Shown one piece after another: positions 9,047 to 16,829 of a stretch of 64,000 nucleotides of DNA. The position numbers were made by a program, and so were the translations under genes. Below the pieces are notes generated by a model, which saw only the letters and a list, made by a program, of their open reading frames with translations, had not been told where the DNA came from and did no database searches. Origin of the DNA: Parvimonas sp015257355 (GTDB taxonomy: Bacteria; Bacillota; Clostridia; Tissierellales; Peptoniphilaceae); assembly GCF_050262165.1 (NCBI RefSeq), contig NZ_CP189844.1. One strand, given 5' to 3'. Positions within the stretch are counted from its first letter, which is position 1, and the number at the start of each line of letters is the position of its first letter.

Positions 9047-9670
9047 ATGGTAAATATAGCTGTATTTATTTCTGGTAGTGGAACTAATTTGCAAGCCATA
9101 ATTGATGGAATTAAACATAAAAAAATTAATGGAAATATAAAGTTAGTTTTTTCAAACAGAAAGAATGCTTATGGGCTTACAAGAGCTTTTAATGAAGGGA
9201 TTGATACATTTTATTTGAATAAAAAGAATTTTATGAATAATGAAGAGTATGATGAAAGGATAATAGAAGAACTTGAAAAAAGAAATATTGATTTAATTGT
9301 ACTTGCAGGCTATTTAAATATTTTATCAAAAAATATCGTTTCAAAATATTCAAATAGAATAATTAATATTCATCCTTCATTAATACCTTCTTTTTGTGGA
9401 GATGGTTTTTATGGAGAAAATGTTCATAAAGCAGTAATAAACTCAGGAGTCAAATTTACAGGAGCTACAACTCATTTTGTTGACGAAGATGTAGACACTG
9501 GATCAATAATAATGCAAGATATTGTTTCCGTGAGTATTAATGATAATTATGATACTTTGGCTAAAAAAGTACTAGAGATTGAACATAAAATACTTGTAAA
9601 TACGGTAAAAGCATTTTGTGAAAATAAGATAATTTTTGATAAAAATAGAGCGTTCATTATGGAGGAATAA
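9047..9670 (+). CDS. purN: Phosphoribosylglycinamide formyltransferase (folate-dependent)
   Basis: 207 residues, usual length. It transfers a formyl group from 10-formyl-THF to GAR. The N-terminal FISGSGTNLQAI nucleotide loop, the catalytic Asn-His region NIHPSLIPSFCGDGFYG and the THFVDEDVDTGSII motif with its catalytic Asp are all present. The last codons, ATGGAGGAATAA, double as the ribosome-binding site of purH, so the two genes are coupled. Confidence 0.95.
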   Translation: MVNIAVFISGSGTNLQAIIDGIKHKKINGNIKLVFSNRKNAYGLTRAFNEGIDTFYLNKKNFMNNEEYDERIIEELEKRNIDLIVLAGYLNILSKNIVSKYSNRIINIHPSLIPSFCGDGFYGENVHKAVINSGVKFTGATTHFVDEDVDTGSIIMQDIVSVSINDNYDTLAKKVLEIEHKILVNTVKAFCENKIIFDKNRAFIMEE

Positions 9671-9671
9671 A

Positions 9672-11201
9672 ATGTCAAAAAGAGCATTAATAAGTGTTTT
9701 TGAAAAAGATAATATTGTTGAATTTGCAAAAGAACTTGTACAATTAGGTTGGGAAATAATTTCAACTGGTGGAACATATAGAATATTAAAAGATAGTGGT
9801 TTAAGTGTTATAGAAGTTGATGAGGTAACTAATTTTAAAGAAATTTTAAATGGTCGTGTAAAAACCTTACATCCTTTTATTCATGGTGGTATTTTATATA
9901 GACGCGATGATAAAAACCACGTTGAAACAGTACAACAACTTGGAATTTCTTCAATAGATATGGTTGTAAATAACCTATATCCTTTTGAAAAAGTTTTAAA
10001 TAGTGAAAATAATACGCATGAAAATTTAATTGAAAATATTGATATTGGTGGACCTTCAATGATTAGAGCTGCTGCTAAAAATTATAATGATGTTTCAATT
10101 GTAGTTGATCCTAAAGATTATCCTGAAATTATAGAAAGACTTAAGAAAAACAAATTAGATAAGGACTTTAGATTGTATTTATCATGTAAGGCTTTTAATT
10201 ATACTGCTTATTATGACGCATTAATTTCTTCATATTTTAATGATTTGTTAAATATTGATTTTCCAGAAAAACTTACAACAACTTATAAAAAAGTTGAAGA
10301 TTTAAGATATGGAGAAAATCCACATCAAAAAGCATCTTTTTATGAAAAAGTTTATATTAAAGACGAAGAGAAAACAGATTTTAAACAATTACATGGAAAG
10401 GAGCTATCTTATAACAACTTAACTGATATGTATTCAGCAATAAAAATTGTTAAAGAATTTGATGAACCATGTGTAGTCGCTGTTAAACATAATAATCCTT
10501 GTGGCCTAGCAATTGGAGAAAATATTGATGAAGCTTATGATAAGGCTTATGCATGTGATTCTGTTTCTATTTTTGGAGGAATTATTGCATTAAATAGAGA
10601 AGTAACAAAATGTATAGCTGAAAAAATAAATAACTTTTTTGTTGAAATTGTAATTGCAAATAAATTTTCTAAAGATGCTATTGAAATATTAACTCAGAAG
10701 AAAAATATTAGATTAATTGAAGTTTCTAATATATCTGAATTTAAAATTCCAAATATATTATCAAAAGAAGTATTAAATGGCATTGTAGTTCAAGACTATG
10801 ATAATACTTTATTTACCGAAGAATTAAAATTCGTTACTAAGAGAAAACCATCCGAAGAAGAATTAAAAAATCTAATTTTTGGATTTAAGGCATGTAAATC
10901 AGTTGCATCTAATGGAATTGTTATTGTTAAAAATAATGCAACTATTGGAATTGGACAAGGAGAAGTAAGACGCTCATGGGCTGTAGAAGAGGGACTAGAA
11001 AGAGCAAAAGATAATCTAAAAGATGCAGTATTGGCATCAGATGCATTTTTCTTTGAGGATACAGTTGAATTATTAAGAGAGAATGGGATAAAAGCAGTAA
11101 TTCAACCAGGAGGATCAATAAAAGATGAAAATGTAATAAAATTATGTGATGAATATGGTATAGCAATGGTATTTACATCAACAAGACATTTTAGACATTA
11201 G
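9672..11201 (+). CDS. purH: Bifunctional AICAR transformylase / IMP cyclohydrolase
   Basis: Last two steps to IMP. I start at ATG 9672 (MSKRALISVFEK, 509 residues). The frame is open further upstream to 9636, but the GGAGGA site at 9661 and the family's conserved N-terminus fix the start here. Residues 1-130 form the MGS-like cyclohydrolase domain (STGGTYRIL, VKTLHPFIHGGIL). Residues 200-509 form the transformylase domain, with RYGENPHQKA, KHNNPCGLA, FGGIIALNREV and IQPGGSIKDENVI. The protein ends TSTRHFRH, as is typical. Confidence 0.96.
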   Translation: MSKRALISVFEKDNIVEFAKELVQLGWEIISTGGTYRILKDSGLSVIEVDEVTNFKEILNGRVKTLHPFIHGGILYRRDDKNHVETVQQLGISSIDMVVNNLYPFEKVLNSENNTHENLIENIDIGGPSMIRAAAKNYNDVSIVVDPKDYPEIIERLKKNKLDKDFRLYLSCKAFNYTAYYDALISSYFNDLLNIDFPEKLTTTYKKVEDLRYGENPHQKASFYEKVYIKDEEKTDFKQLHGKELSYNNLTDMYSAIKIVKEFDEPCVVAVKHNNPCGLAIGENIDEAYDKAYACDSVSIFGGIIALNREVTKCIAEKINNFFVEIVIANKFSKDAIEILTQKKNIRLIEVSNISEFKIPNILSKEVLNGIVVQDYDNTLFTEELKFVTKRKPSEEELKNLIFGFKACKSVASNGIVIVKNNATIGIGQGEVRRSWAVEEGLERAKDNLKDAVLASDAFFFEDTVELLRENGIKAVIQPGGSIKDENVIKLCDEYGIAMVFTSTRHFRH

Positions 11202-11210
11202 GAGGAGTAT

Positions 11211-12452
11211 ATGAAAGTTTTAGTTATTGGTAATGGAGGTAGAGAGGATGCTATCTGTAAAAAGATATCTGAAAGTAAAAAATGTACTGAATTATATTGC
11301 TCAAAAGGTAACGCTGGTACTTTGAGATATGCAAAAAATATTGATTTAAAGTCTAATGAGGAAATATTTGAATTTTCAAATACCAATAATATTGATCTTG
11401 TAGTTGTAGGACCAGAAACTCCACTTTGTGATGGTATAGTTGATCTATTTAATAATAGTAATATTAAGGTTTTTGGTGCTGATAAAAAAAGTGCAAGGCT
11501 AGAAGGCAGTAAAGATTTTGCAAAAGAATTTATGAAAAAATATGAAGTTCCAACTGCTAAATATGAAACTATTAGAACAATGGATGAAGGGTTAAAGGCC
11601 ATAGAAAGATTTTCATATCCTATTGTAGTTAAGGCTGATGGTCTGTGCGCCGGCAAAGGGGTTAGAATTTGTAATACAAAAGATGAAGTATTAAATTACT
11701 TTAAAGAACTTTTTGAAGAAAAAATTTTTGGCGATGAGGGTACGACTGTTGTAATTGAAGAATTTTTAAAAGGTAAAGAAGCTTCATTACTTTGCTTTGT
11801 ATCTAAAGGAAATTTAATACCTATGGAAAGTGCAAGAGACTACAAAAGAATTTTTGATAATGATGAAGGTGAGAATACTGGGGGTGTAGGTTGCTATTCC
11901 CCAAGTGAGTTATTTACTGATGAATTGAAATTAAAAGTTGATAAAACTCTTAAAAAAATATCTTGTGGTTTAAAAAATGAAAAATTAGAATATTCTGGTA
12001 TTTTATTTATAGGATTCATGATTGATGATGAAGCAAAAGTTTTAGAATTCAATGTAAGATTTGGAGATCCAGAAACTGAAGTAGTACTACCTAGAATGGA
12101 AACTGATTTATTATTAGCAATAGAAAAATCTATTGATGGCACTCTTAACAGAGAAGACTTAAAATGGAAAAAAGAAAAATGTTTAACTGTAATTTTAACT
12201 TCAAAAGGCTATCCTAAAGCTTATGAAAAAGGGAAAATAATTACAGGTATTGATTTAGTTGATAAGGATATATATGTTTATCATAATAATACAATATTAG
12301 AAGGAGATAATATTTTAACTGATGGTGGGAGGGTACTATCAGTAACATCTCTTGGAAGTAGTTATGATGATATAAGGAATAAAGTATATAAGAATATCGA
12401 ATTAATATCTTTTGAAACTAAACAATATAGAAAAGATATTGGAAAAATTTAA
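11211..12452 (+). CDS. purD: Phosphoribosylamine-glycine ligase (GAR synthetase)
   Basis: 413 residues, ATP-grasp ligase acting second in the pathway. Visible motifs: N-terminal VLVIGNGGREDAI, GPETPLCDGIVD, the ATP-grasp segment IVVKADGLCAGKGVRI near 140-155, ESARDYKRIFDNDEG, GVGCYSP and EFNVRFGDPETEVVLPR. AGGAGG lies ahead of the ATG. It is the last gene of the purine operon and is followed by a hairpin at about 12460. purB, purA, guaB and purK are not in the operon. Confidence 0.95.
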   Translation: MKVLVIGNGGREDAICKKISESKKCTELYCSKGNAGTLRYAKNIDLKSNEEIFEFSNTNNIDLVVVGPETPLCDGIVDLFNNSNIKVFGADKKSARLEGSKDFAKEFMKKYEVPTAKYETIRTMDEGLKAIERFSYPIVVKADGLCAGKGVRICNTKDEVLNYFKELFEEKIFGDEGTTVVIEEFLKGKEASLLCFVSKGNLIPMESARDYKRIFDNDEGENTGGVGCYSPSELFTDELKLKVDKTLKKISCGLKNEKLEYSGILFIGFMIDDEAKVLEFNVRFGDPETEVVLPRMETDLLLAIEKSIDGTLNREDLKWKKEKCLTVILTSKGYPKAYEKGKIITGIDLVDKDIYVYHNNTILEGDNILTDGGRVLSVTSLGSSYDDIRNKVYKNIELISFETKQYRKDIGKI

Positions 12453-12459
12453 AATAATA

Positions 12460-12505
12460 AAAATATATGTAGATTTTTATTTAAAAACTTTACATATATT
12501 TTTTT
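12460..12505 (+). terminator. Terminator after purD
   Basis: AAATATATGTA near 12461-12472 pairs with TACATATATTT near 12491-12501, and a T-run follows. The distal arm overlaps the -35 region of the rpsF promoter. Confidence 0.55.
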
Positions 12506-12517
12506 TTATGATATAAT
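12489..12517 (+). promoter_or_regulatory. Promoter of rpsF-ssb-rpsR
   Basis: TTTACA (12489-12494), 17-base spacer, TATAAT (12512-12517). It sits inside the 3' arm and T-run of the purine-operon terminator, a compact arrangement. Confidence 0.75.
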
Positions 12518-12522
12518 ATACC

Positions 12523-12557
12523 GGTAAATCCTTGCTCGATAACAAGAGCCAGAGACC
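12523..12557 (+). promoter_or_regulatory. Possible S6:S18 autoregulatory leader structure
   Basis: The 5' leader of rpsF can fold with GGT (12523-12525) pairing to ACC (12555-12557) and an inner CTTG/CAAG hairpin (12531-12546); CCG occurs at 12521-12523. Many bacteria have an S6:S18-binding leader with a conserved CCG. The match here is loose and the pairing has an alternative (GCTC/GAGC), so the call is tentative. Confidence 0.3.
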
Positions 12558-12574
12558 ATAAGGAGGTGAATGTA

Positions 12575-12859
12575 ATGAGAAAATACGAAGGAGTTTTTAT
12601 TTTCAAACCAAATTTAGAGGAAGAAGTACGAAATCAAGCATTTGATAGAATCAAAGCAGCTATTGAAGCAAATGGTACTATTACTGAAATTAATGAATGG
12701 GGAAATAGAAAACTTGCTTACGAAATCAACTATATTAAAGAAGGATACTATATTATAGTTAATTTTGAAGCTGCTGTTGAAGTAGTTGCAGAAGTAGAAA
12801 GAAGATCAAGAATATCTGATGCTATTATTAGATATATGGTTGTTAAGCAAGAAGCTTAG
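12575..12859 (+). CDS. rpsF: 30S ribosomal protein S6
   Basis: 94 residues starting MRKYEGVFIFKPNLEEE. An in-frame GTG at 12566 lies inside the AGGAGGTG ribosome site, so ATG 12575, six bases after it, is the start. The family features NEWGNRKLAYEI and RSRISDAIIRYMVVK are present. S6 binds the central domain of 16S rRNA together with S18, which is encoded two genes downstream. The order S6-SSB-S18 is the conserved bacterial arrangement. Confidence 0.97.
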   Translation: MRKYEGVFIFKPNLEEEVRNQAFDRIKAAIEANGTITEINEWGNRKLAYEINYIKEGYYIIVNFEAAVEVVAEVERRSRISDAIIRYMVVKQEA

Positions 12860-12871
12860 TGGAGGAACTTT

Positions 12872-13324
12872 ATGAATAGTGTAATTTTAATAGGTAGATT
12901 AATTAAAGATCCAGAATTAAGATATACTCAAACATCTAGTAGCAGTTATGCTAGATTTACCATTGCAGTAGACAAAGGAATGTCTAAAGATAAGAAACAA
13001 GAATTAGAAGCAAAAGGACAACAAACAGCAGATTTTATTAATATTGTTGTTTGGGGTAAACAAGCTGAAAATTGCCAAAGATACTTACAAAAAGGTAGAA
13101 ATGTTGCAATTCAAGGAAGACTTCAATCAGGAAGTTTCACTGCACAAGATGGAACTAGAAGATTTGTTACAGAAGTATGGGCTGAAAGGGTTCAGTTTAT
13201 AGACTGGGGAGATAAAGCTCAAAAATCTGCTACGCCACAAGGATTTGGTTCATTTGATACAGGAATGGATGATGGATTCGATTTACCTTTTCAAGATGCA
13301 TCAGATGAAGAAATTCCATTTTAA
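12872..13324 (+). CDS. ssb: Single-stranded DNA-binding protein
   Basis: 150 residues. The OB fold (residues 1-108) starts MNSVILIGRLIKDPELRYT, with FTIAVDK, DFINIVVWGKQAENC and GRNVAIQGRLQSGSF. A short disordered linker leads to the acidic tip DEEIPF, the protein-interaction tail of bacterial SSB. It coats ssDNA during replication and repair. It lies between rpsF and rpsR with short gaps and its own GGAGG site. Confidence 0.97.
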   Translation: MNSVILIGRLIKDPELRYTQTSSSSYARFTIAVDKGMSKDKKQELEAKGQQTADFINIVVWGKQAENCQRYLQKGRNVAIQGRLQSGSFTAQDGTRRFVTEVWAERVQFIDWGDKAQKSATPQGFGSFDTGMDDGFDLPFQDASDEEIPF

Positions 13325-13344
13325 TTATTAAAGGAGATAAAAGT

Positions 13345-13569
13345 ATGCAAAGAAAATTTAGACCTAGAAAAAAAGTTGTTGCATATTTCTCAGATAACAG
13401 TAAACCACTTGATTATAAAGATGTAAACACTCTAAAGAAATTTATTAGCGAAAGAGGTAAGATTTTACCAAGAAGAGTGACTGGTGCTACTGCTAAACAA
13501 CAAAGAGAAATTACAGCAGCAATTAAAAAAGCAAGACAAGTTGCGCTATTACCATATAGTGCAGAATAA
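13345..13569 (+). CDS. rpsR: 30S ribosomal protein S18
   Basis: 74 residues, MQRKFRPRKKVVAYFSDN, with LKKFISERGKILPRRVTGATAKQQREI, the S18 core. It lacks the zinc-binding cysteines seen in some S18 versions (the C-minus form), which is ordinary. AAGGAG precedes the start, and an intrinsic terminator follows at 13583. Confidence 0.97.
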   Translation: MQRKFRPRKKVVAYFSDNSKPLDYKDVNTLKKFISERGKILPRRVTGATAKQQREITAAIKKARQVALLPYSAE

Positions 13570-13582
13570 TTTGTTTATTATG

Positions 13583-13605
13583 GGGAGATGAGAATCTCCT
13601 TTTTT
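13583..13605 (+). terminator. Terminator after rpsR
   Basis: GGAGAT (13584-13589), loop GAGA, ATCTCC (13594-13599), then six T. This closes the rpsF-ssb-rpsR operon. Confidence 0.85.
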
Positions 13606-13748
13606 AGTGAGATAATAAATATTTTTAAGATTTATTTATTATAAAATTTCTTATTTAAAGTTACTATAAAGTATTATTTTTTACTATCTTTAATAGGTAT
13701 TTAATTATTATACTTAACTTTTAAAAAAAACAAAAGATTTTTAATAAA

Positions 13749-13777
13749 TTGACTTTTAAAATTATTAATGATAAAAT
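13749..13777 (+). promoter_or_regulatory. Promoter of first XRE regulator gene
   Basis: TTGACT (13749-13754), 17-base spacer, TAAAAT (13772-13777), about 55 bases before the coding start. The preceding 13606-13748 stretch is AT-rich and I see nothing else in it. Confidence 0.65.
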
Positions 13778-13832
13778 TACTATATTAAATAATTAATATA
13801 TAGATATTGTTTTTTATTGAAGAGGTGAGCTT

Positions 13833-14060
13833 ATGAATAACAAATTATCTGTTAAAAATAATGTTGAAAAATTTAGAGTTGAAAAAGAATTTTCTCAAAG
13901 AGAATTAGCAAATTTAATAGGTGTTTCACCAGAAATAGTAGTTTCGATTGAAAACGGAAGTTTAATTCCTGATATAAGACTTGCTCTTACAATATCAACA
14001 GTATTGAATAAAAAATTTGGAGAAGTTTTCTTTTTTAATAACGATTGTAGAATATTTTAA
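13833..14060 (+). CDS. Small XRE-family HTH regulator
   Basis: 75 residues. Residues 10-65 form a Cro/CI helix-turn-helix: VEKFRVEKEFSQRELANLIGV, then SPEIVVSIENGSLIPDIRLALTI and the LNKKFGEVFFF tail typical of very short stand-alone YozG-like regulators. AGAGGTGA precedes the start. It is closely related to the regulator at 14506 and is insulated from it by a terminator. The target is unknown. The palindrome at 14101, immediately downstream, is an obvious candidate. Confidence 0.85.
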   Translation: MNNKLSVKNNVEKFRVEKEFSQRELANLIGVSPEIVVSIENGSLIPDIRLALTISTVLNKKFGEVFFFNNDCRIF

Positions 14061-14065
14061 TTATA

Positions 14066-14093
14066 ATACACCTATCAAGGTGTATTTTTTTTT
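14066..14093 (+). terminator. Terminator after first XRE gene
   Basis: ATACACCT (14066-14073), loop ATCA, AGGTGTAT (14078-14085), then eight T. A perfect 8-bp stem. Confidence 0.85.
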
Positions 14094-14100
14094 AAATATA

Positions 14101-14129
14101 TTGACAAGTATACTTGTCAATGATATAAT
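14101..14129 (+). promoter_or_regulatory. Promoter with a perfect 20-bp palindromic operator
   Basis: TTGACAAGTATACTTGTCAA (14101-14120) is a perfect palindrome whose first six bases are the -35 box. After a 17-base spacer comes TATAAT (14124-14129). A consensus promoter buried in a palindrome is a textbook repressor operator. A partly similar second element, TTGACAATAAAACTTGG, lies at 14134-14150. It drives the membrane protein and second XRE gene. Confidence 0.85.
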
Positions 14130-14165
14130 AATATTGACAATAAAACTTGGTATAAGGAGAATTTT

Positions 14166-14498
14166 ATGAATAAAGAGGAAATACTTGAAAAAAATAAAAA
14201 GGATAATTGTATATTTGATGAGATGAATGTATATAATACTCGCGTTGAAAATGAAAATGCATATTTATGTTTAAAAATAATATTAATTATTTTATATATT
14301 ACTTTTTCAGTACTAGAAAAGTTTTATACTTATTTAAATCCAACTAAATATTTATTTTCATTCCTTCTATTTTCTGGCTTAACTGTCCAAATGCTTACTA
14401 GATATAAATTTAATAAAAAATTATTAAATCTTATAATTAGTATATTTTTTATTATAATTATATTTATATCGGTATGGAGATATTTTATAGAAATATGA
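14166..14498 (+). CDS. Small membrane protein paired with XRE regulator
   Basis: 110 residues. The first ~38 residues are charged and cytosolic. Three hydrophobic segments follow: about 38-56 (LCLKIILIILYITFSVL), 62-78 (KYLFSFLLFSGLTVQML) and 86-106 (LLNLIISIFFIIIIFISVW). I do not recognise a named family with certainty. Similar short membrane proteins are commonly co-transcribed with tiny XRE regulators in Firmicutes. It shares a promoter and operator with the regulator at 14506 (7-base gap). The role is unknown; envelope stress or self-immunity functions are possible but unsupported. Confidence 0.7.
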   Translation: MNKEEILEKNKKDNCIFDEMNVYNTRVENENAYLCLKIILIILYITFSVLEKFYTYLNPTKYLFSFLLFSGLTVQMLTRYKFNKKLLNLIISIFFIIIIFISVWRYFIEI

Positions 14499-14505
14499 GG
14501 TTTTT

Positions 14506-14712
14506 ATGAATGAAGAGTTGGTTTTAAAAAATAATTTAAAAATAGTTAGAATTGAAAAAGGATTTTCTCAGCAAAAATTAGCTGATTTAGTTGGAGTGTC
14601 TAGAAATACAATTAGCTCTATTGAAACTGGACAATTTAATCCAACTGCAAAATTAGCTCTTGTATTATGCATTGCCTTGGAGAAAAATTTTGAAGATCTA
14701 TTTTATTTTTAA
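14506..14712 (+). CDS. Small XRE-family HTH regulator (second)
   Basis: 68 residues: NNLKIVRIEKGFSQQKLADLVGV, the recognition-helix region SRNTISSIETGQ and the tail LEKNFEDLFYF. This is a complete minimal XRE repressor, similar in layout to the one at 13833. It is the last gene of the palindrome-controlled operon, so negative autoregulation through the 14101 palindrome is the simplest model. That is inference. Confidence 0.87.
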   Translation: MNEELVLKNNLKIVRIEKGFSQQKLADLVGVSRNTISSIETGQFNPTAKLALVLCIALEKNFEDLFYF

Positions 14713-14743
14713 AAGATATGTAAAGATTACATATCTTTTTTTA
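14712..14743 (+). terminator. Terminator after second XRE gene
   Basis: AAGATATGTAA (14713-14723), loop AGA, TTACATATCTT (14727-14737), then a T-run. Confidence 0.85.
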
Positions 14744-14744
14744 T

Positions 14745-14774
14745 TTGTTTTTTTACTTAGTTTTATGATACAAT
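14745..14774 (+). promoter_or_regulatory. Likely hflX promoter
   Basis: TTGTTT (14745-14750), 18-base spacer, TACAAT (14769-14774) with an extended TGA just upstream. A moderate match. Confidence 0.45.
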
Positions 14775-14801
14775 TAAAATAGTATAAATTAAGGAGTTCT
14801 T

Positions 14802-16076
14802 ATGAATCAAAAAGTTATAACGGTTACTGTTAATATAGATATGGATGAAAAAACTTTAGATGATAAAGTTTATGAGCTTGAAAAATTAGTAGAAGCTCTA
14901 GATGGTGAAGTTATTTTAAATTTAACTCAAAAAAAATCTTATATAGATAAAGCTTATTACGTTGGAAGAGGAAAAGTTGATGAAATTAAAGAATACTGTG
15001 AAAAGCTAGAGGCTGAAATTGTTGTATTTAATAACGAACTAACTGGATCACAGGTAAAAAACCTTGAAGAAATTATTGGAGTTAGAGTCATTGATAGAAC
15101 TAGTTTAATATTGGATATATTCAGTGAAAGAGCAAGAACTAAAGAAGCTAAACTTCAAGTAAAACTTGCGAAATTAAAATATACTTTGCCTAGATTATCT
15201 GCACTTAGAAGTGGATTTTCAAGACAACAAGGTGGAATTGGTGGTAAAGGTATTGGAGAACAACAAATAGAATTAGATAGAAGAACTATTAATAGAGAAA
15301 TAGCTAATATAACATTACAACTTAAAGAAATTGAAAAAAATAGAAATGAGATTCGAAAAAAAAGAATTAATTCTAAAGATCCAATTATATCATTAGTTGG
15401 ATATACAAATGCTGGAAAATCAACATTAATAAATAAATTAATATCATTTGGAAAAGATGAAAGTTCAGAAGTAAAAGAAGTTTTTGTTAAAGATATGCTA
15501 TTTGCAACATTGGATACATATGTAAGGGAAGGCAATTTAATTAACGGGTCAAAAGTTATGTATGTTGATACTGTAGGATTTGTATCGGATATACCTCATA
15601 ATTTGGTAGAAAGTTTTAAAGGAACGTTAGAAGAAATTAAATACTCGGATTTAATTTTACATGTAATAGATATTTCAAATATTAATGTTGATGATCAAAT
15701 TAGTATAACTAATAAAATGATAAAAAAGCTTAATTGTGAAGATAAAAATATTATTTATGTTTTTAATAAAGTTGATAAATTACTTAATGAAGATATTAAA
15801 CTGCATTATTCAAATATTGAAAATAAAATATTTATAAGTGCAAAAAATGACTTTGATATAAGTTTACTTTTAAAAGAAGTTGAAAAACATTTATTTTCTT
15901 CTTTAATTCAAACAAAACTTTTAATACCATATGATAAGCAAAGTATAATAAGTACTATAATGAATGATTATATTCCTGAATTTGTTGAATATAAAGAAAA
16001 TGGCACTTTGTTAAAAATATTATTAAAGTCTGATGATTATAATAAATATAAAGGATATGAAATAAATGAAGAGTAA
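14802..16076 (+). CDS. hflX: Ribosome-associated GTPase HflX
   Basis: 424 residues. The N-terminal HflX domain carries the glycine-rich linker SGFSRQQGGIGGKGIGEQQIELDRR near 140-165. The GTPase domain has P-loop GYTNAGKSTLINKL near 205, DTVGFVSDIPH (G3) and NKVD (G4, VFNKVDKL). HflX splits stalled or hibernating ribosomes after stress. AAGGAG precedes the ATG. The 3' end overlaps the following YigZ gene by 11 bases. Confidence 0.95.
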   Translation: MNQKVITVTVNIDMDEKTLDDKVYELEKLVEALDGEVILNLTQKKSYIDKAYYVGRGKVDEIKEYCEKLEAEIVVFNNELTGSQVKNLEEIIGVRVIDRTSLILDIFSERARTKEAKLQVKLAKLKYTLPRLSALRSGFSRQQGGIGGKGIGEQQIELDRRTINREIANITLQLKEIEKNRNEIRKKRINSKDPIISLVGYTNAGKSTLINKLISFGKDESSEVKEVFVKDMLFATLDTYVREGNLINGSKVMYVDTVGFVSDIPHNLVESFKGTLEEIKYSDLILHVIDISNINVDDQISITNKMIKKLNCEDKNIIYVFNKVDKLLNEDIKLHYSNIENKIFISAKNDFDISLLLKEVEKHLFSSLIQTKLLIPYDKQSIISTIMNDYIPEFVEYKENGTLLKILLKSDDYNKYKGYEINEE

Positions 16077-16707
16077 TGAAAGTTTTTTAAGTATTCATAG
16101 TAATAGTTCATATAGTTTTGTTATTAATAAATCTGAATTTATAGGACATTCTTTTTATGTTGAAACTGTTGATGAAGCAGAAAAGCATATTTTAGAAATA
16201 AGGGAAAAATATCATGATGCAACACATAATTGTTTTGCCTATATCATTGGAGAGGATAAATTAATACAAAAATATTCAGACGATGGTGAACCATCTGGAA
16301 CTGCTGGAATTCCAATGTTAGAAGTTTTGAGAAAAAAAGATTTGACTAATTGTTTAGTAATATCTACAAGGTATTTCGGAGGAATCTTACTAGGAGCTGG
16401 AGGATTGGTAAGAGCTTATACAAAATCTGTAGTAGGTGCTTTAGAAGAAGCAAAAATTGTTAAAAAAGAAGTATTTTATGATATTAATATAGTCTTAGAT
16501 TATATTTATTGGGGAAAAATAGAAAATTTTTTTAAAAATTTTGATTTAGAAATTTTAAATATTGATTATTTAGATAAAGTAATTATCAATCTATCAGTAA
16601 AAAAAGATAAATTTAATACGTTAGAAAAGATTCTTATCAATGAAACTTCAGGTAATTGTATTATTAATATAAATGGTTTTTGTAGAGGATCTGTATTTTT
16701 CGAATAA
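16066..16707 (+). CDS. YigZ/IMPACT family protein
   Basis: 213 residues. The N-terminal UPF0029/IMPACT domain is clear: KSEFIGHSFYVETVDEAE, HDATHNCFAYIIG, QKYSDDGEPSGTAGIPML, STRYFGGILLGAGGLVRAY. The C-terminal ~80 residues are the smaller DUF1949-type ferredoxin-like domain. Bacterial members are linked to translation or ribosome binding but lack a settled function. Overlap with hflX suggests co-translation, which fits a ribosome-related role. The weak hairpin after it (about 16720-16757) lacks a good T-run. Confidence 0.9.
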   Translation: MKSNESFLSIHSNSSYSFVINKSEFIGHSFYVETVDEAEKHILEIREKYHDATHNCFAYIIGEDKLIQKYSDDGEPSGTAGIPMLEVLRKKDLTNCLVISTRYFGGILLGAGGLVRAYTKSVVGALEEAKIVKKEVFYDINIVLDYIYWGKIENFFKNFDLEILNIDYLDKVIINLSVKKDKFNTLEKILINETSGNCIININGFCRGSVFFE

Positions 16708-16753
16708 CAACTTAAAAACAAGAATATAATTAATTATTTATAGTTTATATTTC

Positions 16754-16782
16754 TTGTATTAAAATTACTTTTATTGTATAAT
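16754..16782 (+). promoter_or_regulatory. Promoter of nucleoside-type ABC transporter operon
   Basis: TTGTAT (16754-16759), 17-base spacer, TATAAT (16777-16782). Confidence 0.6.
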
Positions 16783-16829
16783 ATTGAGTAATGATAAAAA
16801 AATAAATTCTATTTTTAGGAGGGTTTGAC

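Noticed and set aside
12566..12574. GTG at 12566 as the start of rpsF.
   Set aside because: It overlaps the AGGAGGTG ribosome site itself; ATG 12575 is correctly spaced and gives the standard S6 N-terminus.
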